A DNA stretch of 64,000 bases from Microbacterium proteolyticum (GTDB lineage Bacteria > Actinomycetota > Actinomycetes > Actinomycetales > Microbacteriaceae). The notes under the pieces are model-generated. The model made no database searches. It was not told the DNA's origin and was given only the letters and a program-made list of their open reading frames with translations. The translations under genes were made by a program, and so were the position numbers. Below are positions 17,496-25,668 of the stretch, piece by piece; position 1 is the stretch's first letter; the number at the start of each line of letters is the position of its first letter. The stretch covers positions 246,227-310,226 of the forward strand of contig NZ_JACHXY010000003.1 in NCBI RefSeq assembly GCF_014192415.1. Direction: 5' to 3'.

Positions 17496-18490
17496 TGCAC
17501 CCGGCCGTGGGCCCACGACACCGTCGGTACGCGATCGTCACCGCGGTCACCGTCGCCGTCGCGGTCGTCGCCGCCATCGTCGGGGTGACGACCGGGTCGT
17601 TCCAGGCGTCGCTCGGCGACGTGGCATCCGCCCTCACTGGGAATGCCGACGGCCGCACGAGCGTCGTGGTGATGGGCCTGCGGGTGCCGCGGGTCGTCGC
17701 GGCGCTGTCGATCGGTGCGGCCCTGGGGCTCGCCGGCGCCGTCTTCCAGACCCTCGCCCGAAACCCGCTCGCCAGCCCCGACATCGTGGGGTTCACCGCC
17801 GGATCCGCCACCGGCGCGCTCGTCGGTCTCATCGTCATCGCCCCCGCCGCGTCGCCCGCCGCGGGCGCGTGGATCGGCGGGCTGCTCACGGTCGTCGTCG
17901 TGATGCTCGTCGCGCGCAGCGTCGGCGTCTCGCGCGAGCGCACGATCCTCGCGGGCATCGCGCTCTCGACGCTCCTCGCGGCGGTCAACGACTACCTGCT
18001 CACACGCGCGCCCGTCGAGATCGCGCGGAACGCCGACCAGTGGTTGCACGGGAGTCTCGCCGCCACCTCGATGGACGACGTCGCTCTCCTGCTCGGTGCC
18101 CTCGGCATCCTGAGCGTGGTCCTCGCCCTGGTGCATCGCGACTTCCGTGCTCTCGAACTCGGCGATGACACCGCGCGATCCCTCGGCGTGCGCACCGGCC
18201 GCGTGCGTCTGCTCCTGGTCGTGGTGGCGGCGCTGCTGACGGGAACAGCCACCGCGGTTTCCGGCCCGATCGGCTTCATCGCGCTCGCGGCTCCGCAACT
18301 TGCCCGCCGCACGCTCGGCACCAGCGGCATCCCGCTGTTCGGCTCGGCACTGACCGGCGCAGTGGTCCTCGTCATCGCCGACGTCGTGGCCCAGCGCGCA
18401 CTCGCCCCCCTGCAGATCCCGGTCGGTCTGCTCACCGGCGTCGTCGGAGGCGCCTACCTCTTCTGGATCGTCGCCCGCACGCGGCGATGA
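17495..18490 (+). CDS. FecCD-family iron-siderophore permease, second subunit
   Basis: 331-residue partner permease with the same fold: LRVPRVVAALSIGAALGLAGAVFQTLARNPLASPDIVGF and GPIGFIALAAPQLARR are family blocks. ATG 17495 shares its A with the upstream stop; GTG 17492 is an alternative. No ATP-binding subunit follows: the gene ends 40 bases before tRNA-Lys and the mobile island, and none is seen nearby. The transporter must use an ATPase encoded elsewhere. Iron repression through the upstream DtxR box is expected for the whole transcript. Confidence 0.93.
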   Translation: MHPAVGPRHRRYAIVTAVTVAVAVVAAIVGVTTGSFQASLGDVASALTGNADGRTSVVVMGLRVPRVVAALSIGAALGLAGAVFQTLARNPLASPDIVGFTAGSATGALVGLIVIAPAASPAAGAWIGGLLTVVVVMLVARSVGVSRERTILAGIALSTLLAAVNDYLLTRAPVEIARNADQWLHGSLAATSMDDVALLLGALGILSVVLALVHRDFRALELGDDTARSLGVRTGRVRLLLVVVAALLTGTATAVSGPIGFIALAAPQLARRTLGTSGIPLFGSALTGAVVLVIADVVAQRALAPLQIPVGLLTGVVGGAYLFWIVARTRR

Positions 18491-18530
18491 GCACGGGGGC
18501 GCCGCCGCTCCCGGTAGGCTGGAGGCATCA

Positions 18531-18606
18531 GGGCCTGTAGCTCAGTTGGCAGAGCATCGGACTTTTAATCCGCGGGTCGAGGGTTCGAGCCCCTCCGGGC
18601 CCACCA
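18531..18606 (+). tRNA. tRNA-Lys (anticodon UUU)
   Basis: 76 bases including an encoded CCA end. The acceptor stem GGGCCTG pairs with CGGGCCC (one G-U), the anticodon loop is CTTTTAA with anticodon TTT, and the T arm is GGGTTCGAGCCCC. Its 3' half doubles as the end of a serine recombinase gene on the minus strand, so it is the insertion site of the island to the right. Confidence 0.97.
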
Positions 18607-19876
18607 GACTTGTCTTACTCGAACAAATTGCCTTGAGATAAAGGTTGCTCGGGGTGGAGTCCAGGGCGTCAGCGGAATCGCTGGCGCTCTTTGCGTGTGT
18701 GGCCGCCCATGCGGTAGCTGCTTCTTGGATCAACGCGATGGGCTCGTGCACCTGGCCCTGAGCGCGCACCTGGTGGAACTCATCATCGATCCAGAGGACC
18801 GAAAAAAAGGCCTCAAGAATGCGCCGTTTGATCGGTTCGGACGCGGAGACGTAGAAGCTGTACGGGCGCTCAAGCAGATCGAGGTATGCCAGGACTAGAT
18901 CTGCGTGCCGCTGGACCTGTTCATCGGAGCGCGCGAGCTTGTCGATGAGGGTCCGACGCTGCACGGCGAGGGCACGCAGCCGGGCTTTGACGGCTTCCGC
19001 GGCCAGCTCTCCATCTGCGGCGATATCGAGCAGATTCGACTCCTGCACTTCGAGCTTCTTCAGCTGTGCTGCCAGTCGAGCTCTGGCCTCTCGCTCCCCC
19101 TGTTGCTGCACGGTGAGCGCGTCATGCACATGGCGCCTCATCTCGGCAGCAAAGCCCGGGTCAAGCCTCAGTCCGCGCACTTCCCGAGCAACGGCGCGCT
19201 CAACTTCCTTGACTGGAAGGTGCGGAAGATCGCATGTCGCGTCCTGGCGGCCGCGACACAGGAAGTATCCGTAAAGGCCGCCCTTCCCGTTGTTCGTCTC
19301 GGTGTAGATCATTCGGTGCTCCCGCCCCGCTTCGCGACACCGATCGCAGCACATCAGCCCCCGCAGAAAGTGTGCATGAACTTGGTCTCGCTGCGTCGGC
19401 CTCCTGCGAGCAGCAAGCACCTCCTGAACGCGCTCGAAGGTCTCCGCCGAGACGAGTGCTTCGTGACGCCCGTCGAACACCTGGCCCTTGTAGGTCACCA
19501 TCCCGAGGTAGTAGGGGTCGCGGAGAAGCAGGCTGAGTTGGTTCAGCGAGAGCGGACCTTCCTTCCACTTCGCCGTCGGACGAGTCGTCAGGCCTTGCTC
19601 TGCAAGCTGCTCGCGGAGAACCGACATGCTGTACTCCCCCGTCGCGTATTGCTCAAAGGCCCACCGGATGAGCGGAGCCCGCTGAGGATCGATATCGATC
19701 GTGTTCACCAGACGTCCGTCGAAGTCCCTGCGCACGTTGAGGTAGCCGATCTTGGCCCGACCGGTGGTCCCGCCGCTCATCGCCTTGTGGAGCATCTTCT
19801 GCTTAATGTCCTCGCCGCTCTGCCGGACTTGGACTTCGTTCATGATGTCCGTGACGGCCTCCATGGCATCGGCCAT
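18542..19876 (-). pseudogene. serine recombinase, catalytic domain lost
   Basis: 444 codons of a large serine recombinase. Present are the end of the catalytic-domain helix (MADAMEAVTDIMNEVQVRQSGEDIKQKM), the Recombinase domain (SGGTTGRAKIGYLN to about residue 145), a zinc-ribbon with CCDRC and later CRGRQDATC cysteines, and a coiled-coil tail. Missing are the first 130 or so residues with the nucleophilic serine; the sequence abuts the IS3 element instead. The C-terminal tail (VGPEGLEPSTRGLKVRCSAN) is read from the antisense strand of tRNA-Lys and the stop lies inside that tRNA, which marks integration there. It is certainly inactive as it stands. Confidence 0.9.
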
Positions 19877-19913
19877 GTAAGGGCGTGAGGAACGAACTGG
19901 TGACAGGTTCGGT

Positions 19914-20789
19914 TTAGGCCGCGAGTGTGAGCGGCTCGGTTAGCTTGGCTTCGAATTCGATGGGCGTCAACCCGCCGAGGGTGTCCTGGGCTCGCTGTCG
20001 GTGATACTTCCGCTCGATCCAGACCACGATCGCCAGGCGCAGCTCCTGCCGCGTCACCCATCGCTGCTGGTTGAGCACGTTCGTCTGCAGCAGTGACCAG
20101 AAGCTCTCCATGGCCGCGTTGTCCCCGGCGGCGCCGACTCTGCCCATCGATCCGACCATGTCGTGACGGCGCAGCTCACGGGCCATCGCCCTGCTCCGAA
20201 ACTGGCTGCCCCTATCGGCATGCAGGATGCAGCCGGCGACCTCACCGCGGCGTGCGATGGCGTTGCGGACGGCGTCGACGGCGAGCTTCGCGGTCATCCG
20301 GTCGCTGATTGAGTATCCGACGATCCGGTTCGAGAACACGTCTTTGATCGCGCAGCAGTAGAGCTTGCCCTCGCTCGTCCAATGCTCCGTGATGTCCCTG
20401 AGCCAGACCCGGTTCGGTGCATCGGCGCGGAACTCGCGCTGGACGTGGTCGTCGAACACCGGCGGGCCGGCCTTCTTGCCCTTCCCGCGTCGGCGACGCT
20501 GCGCGGAGGAGAGGATGCCGGCCTGCGAGCACAGCTTCCACGCCGTCCGTCGACTCATCCGCCACCCGGCCCGACGAGCTTCGTCAGCGAGGTATCGGTA
20601 TCCGAACGTCGGGTCGTCGTGGTGCGCGTCATGCAGCGCGTTGATCCGATACGCGCGGAGCACGTCCGCGTCCCGCACCGGATCGTTCCGCCACCGGTAG
20701 TAGGGCTGGCGAGCGAGCTTGAGAACCCGGCACGACACCGTCACGGGAATCCCCGCATCGGCGAGCTCAGCTACGAGCGGGTACGTCAT
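19914..20789 (-). CDS. IS3-family transposase OrfB (DDE integrase)
   Basis: 291-residue catalytic subunit. An N-terminal HTH_21-like region (ALHDAHHDDPTFGYRYLADEAR) is followed by the rve integrase core. The acidic triad is visible in RVWLRDITEHW, ILHADRGSQF and NAAMESFWSLLQ, with the typical C-terminal LGGLTPIEFE. It looks intact. The ATG overlaps the orfA stop (AAAATGA), so it may be made by re-initiation or by slippage on the A-run as an OrfAB fusion. Confidence 0.93.
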   Translation of the reverse strand: MTYPLVAELADAGIPVTVSCRVLKLARQPYYRWRNDPVRDADVLRAYRINALHDAHHDDPTFGYRYLADEARRAGWRMSRRTAWKLCSQAGILSSAQRRRRGKGKKAGPPVFDDHVQREFRADAPNRVWLRDITEHWTSEGKLYCCAIKDVFSNRIVGYSISDRMTAKLAVDAVRNAIARRGEVAGCILHADRGSQFRSRAMARELRRHDMVGSMGRVGAAGDNAAMESFWSLLQTNVLNQQRWVTRQELRLAIVVWIERKYHRQRAQDTLGGLTPIEFEAKLTEPLTLAA

Positions 20790-21124
20790 TTTGGGGAGCC
20801 ACCGAGTTTCAGATTCGCCTGCGACAGATACGCCGCCGCACGGCGGAGAACTTCGTTCTCCTGCTCGAGCAACCGAATCCGTTTCTTCAACTCACGAGCT
20901 TCCGCCGCGTCCGCAGCGGTCTGACCGGGGCGGTTGCCGTCCTCGACATCGGCCTGGCGGAGCCAGTTCTGCAGCGTCGCCTCGCTGATACCGAAATCCG
21001 CGGCGATCTGCTTGATGGTGACGCCGCTCTCACGACGTCGCGCGACCGCGATGACGTCCTCGCGGAACTCTCGGGGATATGGACCGGGCATGATGACATC
21101 CTCCCCGCCAGCACCTCCCGGCAC
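20786..21124 (-). CDS. IS3-family transposase OrfA
   Basis: 112-residue DNA-binding subunit. The helix-turn-helix (about 25-50: SGVTIKQIAADFGISEATLQNWL) recognises the IS ends, and a leucine-zipper-like coiled coil (ELKKRIRLLEQENEVLRRAAAYL, about 75-97) serves oligomerisation with OrfB. It is intact and overlaps orfB by 4 bases. The start is ATG 21124; an in-frame ATG at 21091 could also serve. Confidence 0.9.
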   Translation of the reverse strand: MPGGAGGEDVIMPGPYPREFREDVIAVARRRESGVTIKQIAADFGISEATLQNWLRQADVEDGNRPGQTAADAAEARELKKRIRLLEQENEVLRRAAAYLSQANLKLGGSPK

Positions 21125-21173
21125 TAACGATCAGTTGTCACCAATTCGTTCCTCACGCCCACCGGGGTTTTTC

Positions 21174-21218
21174 TGGCCGCGATGACAGGATTTGAGCCTG
21201 GGACCCCTTGACCCCCAG
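21174..21218 (-). repeat. tRNA-Pro(GGG) 3'-half remnant
   Basis: Read on the minus strand, 45 bases run from the anticodon arm (CTGGGGGTCAAGGGGTC) through a T arm (GCTCAAATCC) to a degenerate acceptor end GCGGCCA. Against the actinobacterial tRNA-Pro(GGG) sequence I remember, about 41 of 45 positions agree. The 5' half is absent, so it is not a working tRNA. Such 3' fragments are normally left by an element that integrates into the matching tRNA gene. It lies between the IS and the large nuclease-like gene. Confidence 0.65.
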
Positions 21219-21243
21219 GTGATGGTCACCTAGTTGGTTCATT

Positions 21244-24200
21244 TCACGTCAGGTCTCCCATATCCTGCTCGATGACCTCACCGCATTCAGTAAGAGCGAC
21301 AACGAACTGAGACGCCGTGAGCACCTCATACGGGCGCGAAATCCAGTAGCCTGCTGGCGTCAGATGGCGAGTGACGAAGCGCGTCTGAAGCACGTGGGCG
21401 CCGTGCTCCGGCAGTGGCTCGAGGCCGAGCATCGTCGCTACATTTTCAACGTAGGGCTTCAACTCGGATTCCTTGCGCGCGAGCTGAGTGGCGTAGCAAG
21501 GCTTGATCTTGCCCTTGTTTTCCAAATCGCTGTAGAAGGTCCGTAACTGGCGCGCGGTCTCCGCAAAGCCATAAACGGATGCTGGGTCCTTCGCCTCGAT
21601 CAGCCAGATGTTTGGATCGCCACTACGCCCGCAAACGAGGTCAACTTCTGTCGTTAGCTCCGGGACGCCAAGGCGACCGTGGTCGCCAGGCTTCACGCGC
21701 GCGATGGTCTTGAACCCGGCTTCTTGTGGCTGCCGCTCAAGTGTCCGCTCGAACGTCTTGTTCCTCGCCGATCGTCTCTCAGCGAGGGCCCTCGACACAT
21801 CGTCCGGCACCTCGCCGGTCCAGGGAAGAACGCCCTGTGTCAGGTGATTGTTGTAGACACTCAGGGTCATCAGGAGATATTGCGGAGCGATCAGGATCGT
21901 GGCATCCGGACGCCGTACAAGCGGTTGGACCAGGAGACGATGCCTGCGGGTGCGGGTTTGCCACGGCTCCCAACTGCTGGATCGCAGGATGTCTGCGGAC
22001 ACCGTGAGCATTTGAAATGCGCGCCGGAGACGCGACCGCTGCTCTTCGTTGGGATCACCGGCTGCTTCAAAGACCCAGTTGAGAGCCTCGTCCTCTGAGG
22101 CAAATGTGATGCTTCTGCCCTCGTCGAATGAATCCCACTGAGCGAGTGCCATCAAAACTACGAAGAGATCGGAAGTGGACGCGCCGAAGGATTCCAGCAT
22201 CGCTGGGTCAACGGCATCCTCAAATGCTCCTGTGCCTGCCTCGTCGTCATCGAGTACCGGGCCGAGGCGGACAGCGGCTGCCGCCGTGTTGAGGGAGCCC
22301 CCTTCCAACACCCATGAGCCATCAGTGACCTGCTCGTCATCCTTGAATGTGAGCTCGTACGCCGAGCTGATCTCGATGACCGCCGGAGCAACCCGATGAT
22401 GCAGCCGCTCGCTCAACGTCGTCATCGTGCGATATGCATCTGCGGCCGCTAGGAGCGCACTCCAGCTGTGAGCCGTAACAGGCTGTTGCCCTCCGACACC
22501 CAAATCCAATCTCAATGCGGCTTCGACGATGATCTCGTTGCACTGCCGTAGTTCGAGCGTTTCGCTGGCGAGCTCGGCCATGCGGGCGACTGGGTCCCAC
22601 TCCGTGCTGAGATTCTGGGCGACGCGGGTCAGGTTGCCCTGTTCATCTTGGAGGTGGTCATACACACGATTAAGTTGCTCCATCCCCGTAGCGACGATCA
22701 CATCGACGTCGTGCATGGCGATTCGATCGTTGAGGTGCTCCAGAGCTGCGGGCGCGAGATGTGTTCTGACTAGCGCATTGGCTTCGAACCCACCGTACGC
22801 GCCGGGTTGTACGCCCGTTGCGTGAAGGCGACGGGCGAAGGATGCAGTTGTCGCTGATTCGTCAGACGGGCTCAGCTGCCACGGCCTAGGCAGGTGGTTG
22901 AGCTTGGTTCGGGCGGTCTTCGTCTCGAGTATGAGGAATGGTCGGCAGGTGAGCCATTCGCGTCCGATCTCTTGCGCAACGCTCTCAGTGACGCCGCCGT
23001 ACACAAGAAGCTGTTCGAGGGCGTCTGCTGTAAGCGCATTGGCTGCGAAGAGCTTACCGTCCGCCTCCTGCACGAAATTCTCCACGTCAAGACTCCAGAG
23101 CGCGACCCGCGGAGCACCTTCGGTTTGACTCCGCAGCGATGAGAACTCGACCACTTCATCGCCTCGCTCAACTGCCCGGAGCCAGAGTCGGTATCCGCGG
23201 GTTCCGAGGCCTTCGTGGGCCTGCCGCCACCAGTCACCGATTGCATCAAACGCGAAGATGAGGCCTCCACAGACGTCGAACAGGAACCGATACTCCTGCT
23301 CGTCTGTCCAGTCCGGGTCGGACCTAACGATTGCGATCGGAGGCGTGATCAGAGGCAGGGACCAGCCGATGCGGTCCGGGGCATGGTGGGTTCCCCGTCG
23401 GTAGTCGTATTCGCTCTCTGCGGCAAGAAACGATACGGAAGCGACATTGCCGGATGAGATTTCGGCCATCTCCGCGTGCCGCAGCGACGGTAGGCCCGTT
23501 CCATGAAGCGCAACTTCTAATCTCGAGAGAGCGACCGCGCGCTCCCACTCTGCATCTCCCGCGTGCGCCTCGAAGTACATGTGTGTTGGGCTGATCCCGC
23601 CCTTGAAGAATGTTTTGTCGTTCGTCCTCCACGGTTCCCAGTAGTTGATTGCTTCCCAGCCGAAGCTGGACGGGAACTCCGGTGAGCTCAGGTCACGAAC
23701 GAATCGATACAGGTCGTCTTTCGCCGTCGCTGTCTCCGCAATCCAGGTGAGATCTTCCAACGCGAGGGTCGCTTGGCCTGGAACCTGCGGAGCCATCAAA
23801 TGGGAGGTGCCTGCGACGATGACAAGCGGTACGACGCTTGCACCGGGGAGCAGTTCGATGGTGCCACCGCCAGCGATCTGCGCCGAGAGCGGGCCGTCGG
23901 TGGGGGCATGGTCCCGGACGCGGTCTGCGAGCGTTACGCACGCTGGTGACGACGGCCCTGTTCTGGGAAGGTCTTCTGTGAAGAGGATCGACACCGCGAT
24001 GAAATTGGGTCCGTCGACAGGAACGAGCCACTGGCTTGCGTTCCCAGTCAGCGGAAGCGTCTCATCGCGCACCTTGGGCGGTGCCTCGATCAATGCATCC
24101 GAGAACCGCCAGAGTGCGCCGCGGATCGCATCAATGCAGGAGGCCCGGAGCGCTCGCCTGGCATGGTTATCACGTTTAAGGCCCTCAACAAGATCCGCGA

Positions 24201-25017
24201 CCGCGTGAGCAAGCACTTCGGGGACATAGGTCGGTGGCAACCATCGGTAGCGCGGGTCAGCAGTCGGAAGGCGATAACGCAGAGTTCGTCCAAAGGGACT
24301 CGTGCGACTCTCGTGGTCGTACTTCGCCGAGATCGCTGGTGAGGTCATCCACTCAAGCGCGAGCAGGTCGGCTTGGTCGAGTCGGAGCGACTCAAGCGGG
24401 TCCGTGGACACGAGCCTGCCGGCGGCGTCCAGCTCATTAGCAGGAAGGGTGATTTCATCGCCAAGTTCGATGTCCGGAGCCGGTTGCCACTCCGGCAACA
24501 GAGCGTCCAGGCAGTGGTCCACGTACCTGAGCGCTACTCGGACGACGTTGGCGATGCCGAACTTGTGCCGCCGCATAAGTCGGTCGTCTACCGCGTCGGC
24601 CAGGCGCAGAGCCCGTGAGAGGTCGGCTATTGGCCTCTCGACCAAACCTGGCACGTAGCGAAGCAGTTCGTCATCAACTCGGACAGTAGCAACATTGGTG
24701 GTGTCCGTCGGGACGTAGTCCTCGTGCATGACACCGATGCCCTTGGAATGAGCCGCCGTATCAATCAGCTCCTGCGCATCGGGGAGAGGCGCGCTTGAAC
24801 GCTCGGGGGAAACGGAGGTCGCGCTGAGGCTGGCAGCGAGCGCCGCGCCGATCGATGTGGTTCGATGACGGGCAGACGGGGACGAGGCTGCCGCGAATAA
24901 CATGGTCCACAGCTGGTCAGGGTCGAACCGACAATAGGCTTGCGCAAGTTCATCGAGTTCGGGCGCCACGGGCTTGGCTTGAGCGCGCTTCGGCTTTCTC
25001 GCTTTGCTTCGCCCCAT
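21244..25017 (-). CDS. large protein of unknown function with C-terminal nuclease-like domain
   Basis: 1257 residues from ATG 25017, chosen over an upstream ATG (25086) because TTGGAGG lies 6-7 bases before it. The N-terminus is basic (GRSKARKPKRAQAK). I recognise no domain in the first 1080 residues and no Walker motif, signal peptide or membrane helix. Near the C-terminus, FERTL (about 1090), TEVDLVC (Asp about 1126) and WLIEAKD (Glu 1141, Lys 1143) form the E...D...ExK pattern of PD-(D/E)XK nucleases, close to the NERD/Mrr style. It is the only sizeable cargo of the island and has lower GC than its flanks. A role in defence against phage or plasmids is inference. Confidence 0.7.
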   Translation of the reverse strand: MGRSKARKPKRAQAKPVAPELDELAQAYCRFDPDQLWTMLFAAASSPSARHRTTSIGAALAASLSATSVSPERSSAPLPDAQELIDTAAHSKGIGVMHEDYVPTDTTNVATVRVDDELLRYVPGLVERPIADLSRALRLADAVDDRLMRRHKFGIANVVRVALRYVDHCLDALLPEWQPAPDIELGDEITLPANELDAAGRLVSTDPLESLRLDQADLLALEWMTSPAISAKYDHESRTSPFGRTLRYRLPTADPRYRWLPPTYVPEVLAHAVADLVEGLKRDNHARRALRASCIDAIRGALWRFSDALIEAPPKVRDETLPLTGNASQWLVPVDGPNFIAVSILFTEDLPRTGPSSPACVTLADRVRDHAPTDGPLSAQIAGGGTIELLPGASVVPLVIVAGTSHLMAPQVPGQATLALEDLTWIAETATAKDDLYRFVRDLSSPEFPSSFGWEAINYWEPWRTNDKTFFKGGISPTHMYFEAHAGDAEWERAVALSRLEVALHGTGLPSLRHAEMAEISSGNVASVSFLAAESEYDYRRGTHHAPDRIGWSLPLITPPIAIVRSDPDWTDEQEYRFLFDVCGGLIFAFDAIGDWWRQAHEGLGTRGYRLWLRAVERGDEVVEFSSLRSQTEGAPRVALWSLDVENFVQEADGKLFAANALTADALEQLLVYGGVTESVAQEIGREWLTCRPFLILETKTARTKLNHLPRPWQLSPSDESATTASFARRLHATGVQPGAYGGFEANALVRTHLAPAALEHLNDRIAMHDVDVIVATGMEQLNRVYDHLQDEQGNLTRVAQNLSTEWDPVARMAELASETLELRQCNEIIVEAALRLDLGVGGQQPVTAHSWSALLAAADAYRTMTTLSERLHHRVAPAVIEISSAYELTFKDDEQVTDGSWVLEGGSLNTAAAAVRLGPVLDDDEAGTGAFEDAVDPAMLESFGASTSDLFVVLMALAQWDSFDEGRSITFASEDEALNWVFEAAGDPNEEQRSRLRRAFQMLTVSADILRSSSWEPWQTRTRRHRLLVQPLVRRPDATILIAPQYLLMTLSVYNNHLTQGVLPWTGEVPDDVSRALAERRSARNKTFERTLERQPQEAGFKTIARVKPGDHGRLGVPELTTEVDLVCGRSGDPNIWLIEAKDPASVYGFAETARQLRTFYSDLENKGKIKPCYATQLARKESELKPYVENVATMLGLEPLPEHGAHVLQTRFVTRHLTPAGYWISRPYEVLTASQFVVALTECGEVIEQDMGDLT

Positions 25018-25168
25018 GCCAGCCTCCAAGTCGACGTGCAGCAGTCCCACACGATTAGGTTTGGTCACTAGCGCCTGACACGTCATTCAAGCGCGGCCAC
25101 CACGGCGTGGCTCTTCGCAAGCATTACTGATCGACGGCGGGCGGTCAACGAAGCCGGTGAAGCCGACC

Positions 25169-25621
25169 CTACCGACCAGGACGCGGACGCAGCCTGACGC
25201 CCTCCGCCTTCAGCACACGATGAACGGCGCCGAAGCTGGAGCCAAGCTCGACTGCAATCGGTTTGATGGCGAAACCCTCTTCATAGAGCTGCACCGCGCG
25301 AGCCCGTTGCGTCTTGGTCAGTGGCTGACGACGCATCTGCACGTCACGATCGTGAAGCAGCTCGAGGAGACTCGGCTTCGAGATGCCGAACCGCTTGGAC
25401 AGGGCCGGCGTGCCAAGACCCCATCGGTACAACTCTACCAACTCTGCAACCTGCTCGTCGCTCAGACGGCGGCGGATCAGCCACGAGCGACCAGTTTCGT
25501 CCAGGTCAGTATCGGGATCTGCAGGCACGACCGCGGCGAGTTCAGCCAACTTCTGCAGTTTTTCCAGAGGCGGGAGCAGCCCTCTTGATTTTTTAGAGGC
25601 TGGCCCTACCGTGCCCACCAC
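25169..25621 (-). CDS. small HTH DNA-binding protein (start uncertain)
   Basis: About 120-150 residues. Two consecutive homeodomain-like helix-turn-helix units are visible: LSDEQVAELVELYRWGLGTPALSKRFGISKPSLLELL and LTKTQRARAVQLYEEGFAIKPIAVELGSSFGAVHRVL. Proteins of this kind often accompany serine recombinases and resemble the HTH tail of resolvases. No ATG is available; GTG 25528 lacks a ribosome site, and the GTG pair at 25618-25621 sits exactly where the island seems to end. The original 5' end may therefore have been lost at the junction. The frame stays open further right only by running into host DNA. Confidence 0.5.
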   Translation of the reverse strand: MVGTVGPASKKSRGLLPPLEKLQKLAELAAVVPADPDTDLDETGRSWLIRRRLSDEQVAELVELYRWGLGTPALSKRFGISKPSLLELLHDRDVQMRRQPLTKTQRARAVQLYEEGFAIKPIAVELGSSFGAVHRVLKAEGVRLRPRPGR

Positions 25622-25668
25622 CTCCCCCACTCGAGCACGAGTTCCCGGGATCGGCGCGAGACCAGCCG

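Larger units (their letters stand above)
19886..21155 (-). mobile_element. IS3-family insertion sequence
   Basis: The terminal inverted repeats are TGAGGAACGAACTGGTGACA (from 19886) and, read inward from 21155, the same sequence with one change (19 of 20). The five flanking bases are also complementary (GGGCG at 19881, CGCCC at 21156), so the repeats may be 25 long. It contains orfA and orfB in the usual order. No direct target repeat is visible beyond the ends, which suggests a deletion or rearrangement beside the element after insertion. It splits the recombinase remnant from the rest of the island. Confidence 0.9.
18531..25620. mobile_element. degraded composite integrative island at tRNA-Lys
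   Basis: The left border is the tRNA-Lys gene, as shown by the recombinase reading frame ending in it. The contents are the truncated recombinase, an IS3 element, a tRNA-Pro fragment, a large nuclease-like gene and a small HTH gene. The right border is uncertain. CCGTGCCCACCA at 25609-25620 resembles the tRNA end CCGGGCCCACCA and lies just before normal chromosomal genes resume. The composition over about 18.6-25.5 kb appears lower in GC than both flanks. It is probably immobile now. Confidence 0.7.

Noticed and set aside
21244-25017. Assignment of the large protein to Shedu or another named defence family
   Set aside because: The nuclease pattern alone is too general, and the rest has no feature of a named system that can be read by eye.
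25609-25620. A proven attachment-site repeat of tRNA-Lys
   Set aside because: Only 8 contiguous bases (11 of 12 overall) agree, and serine recombinases need no long repeat; kept only as a candidate border.
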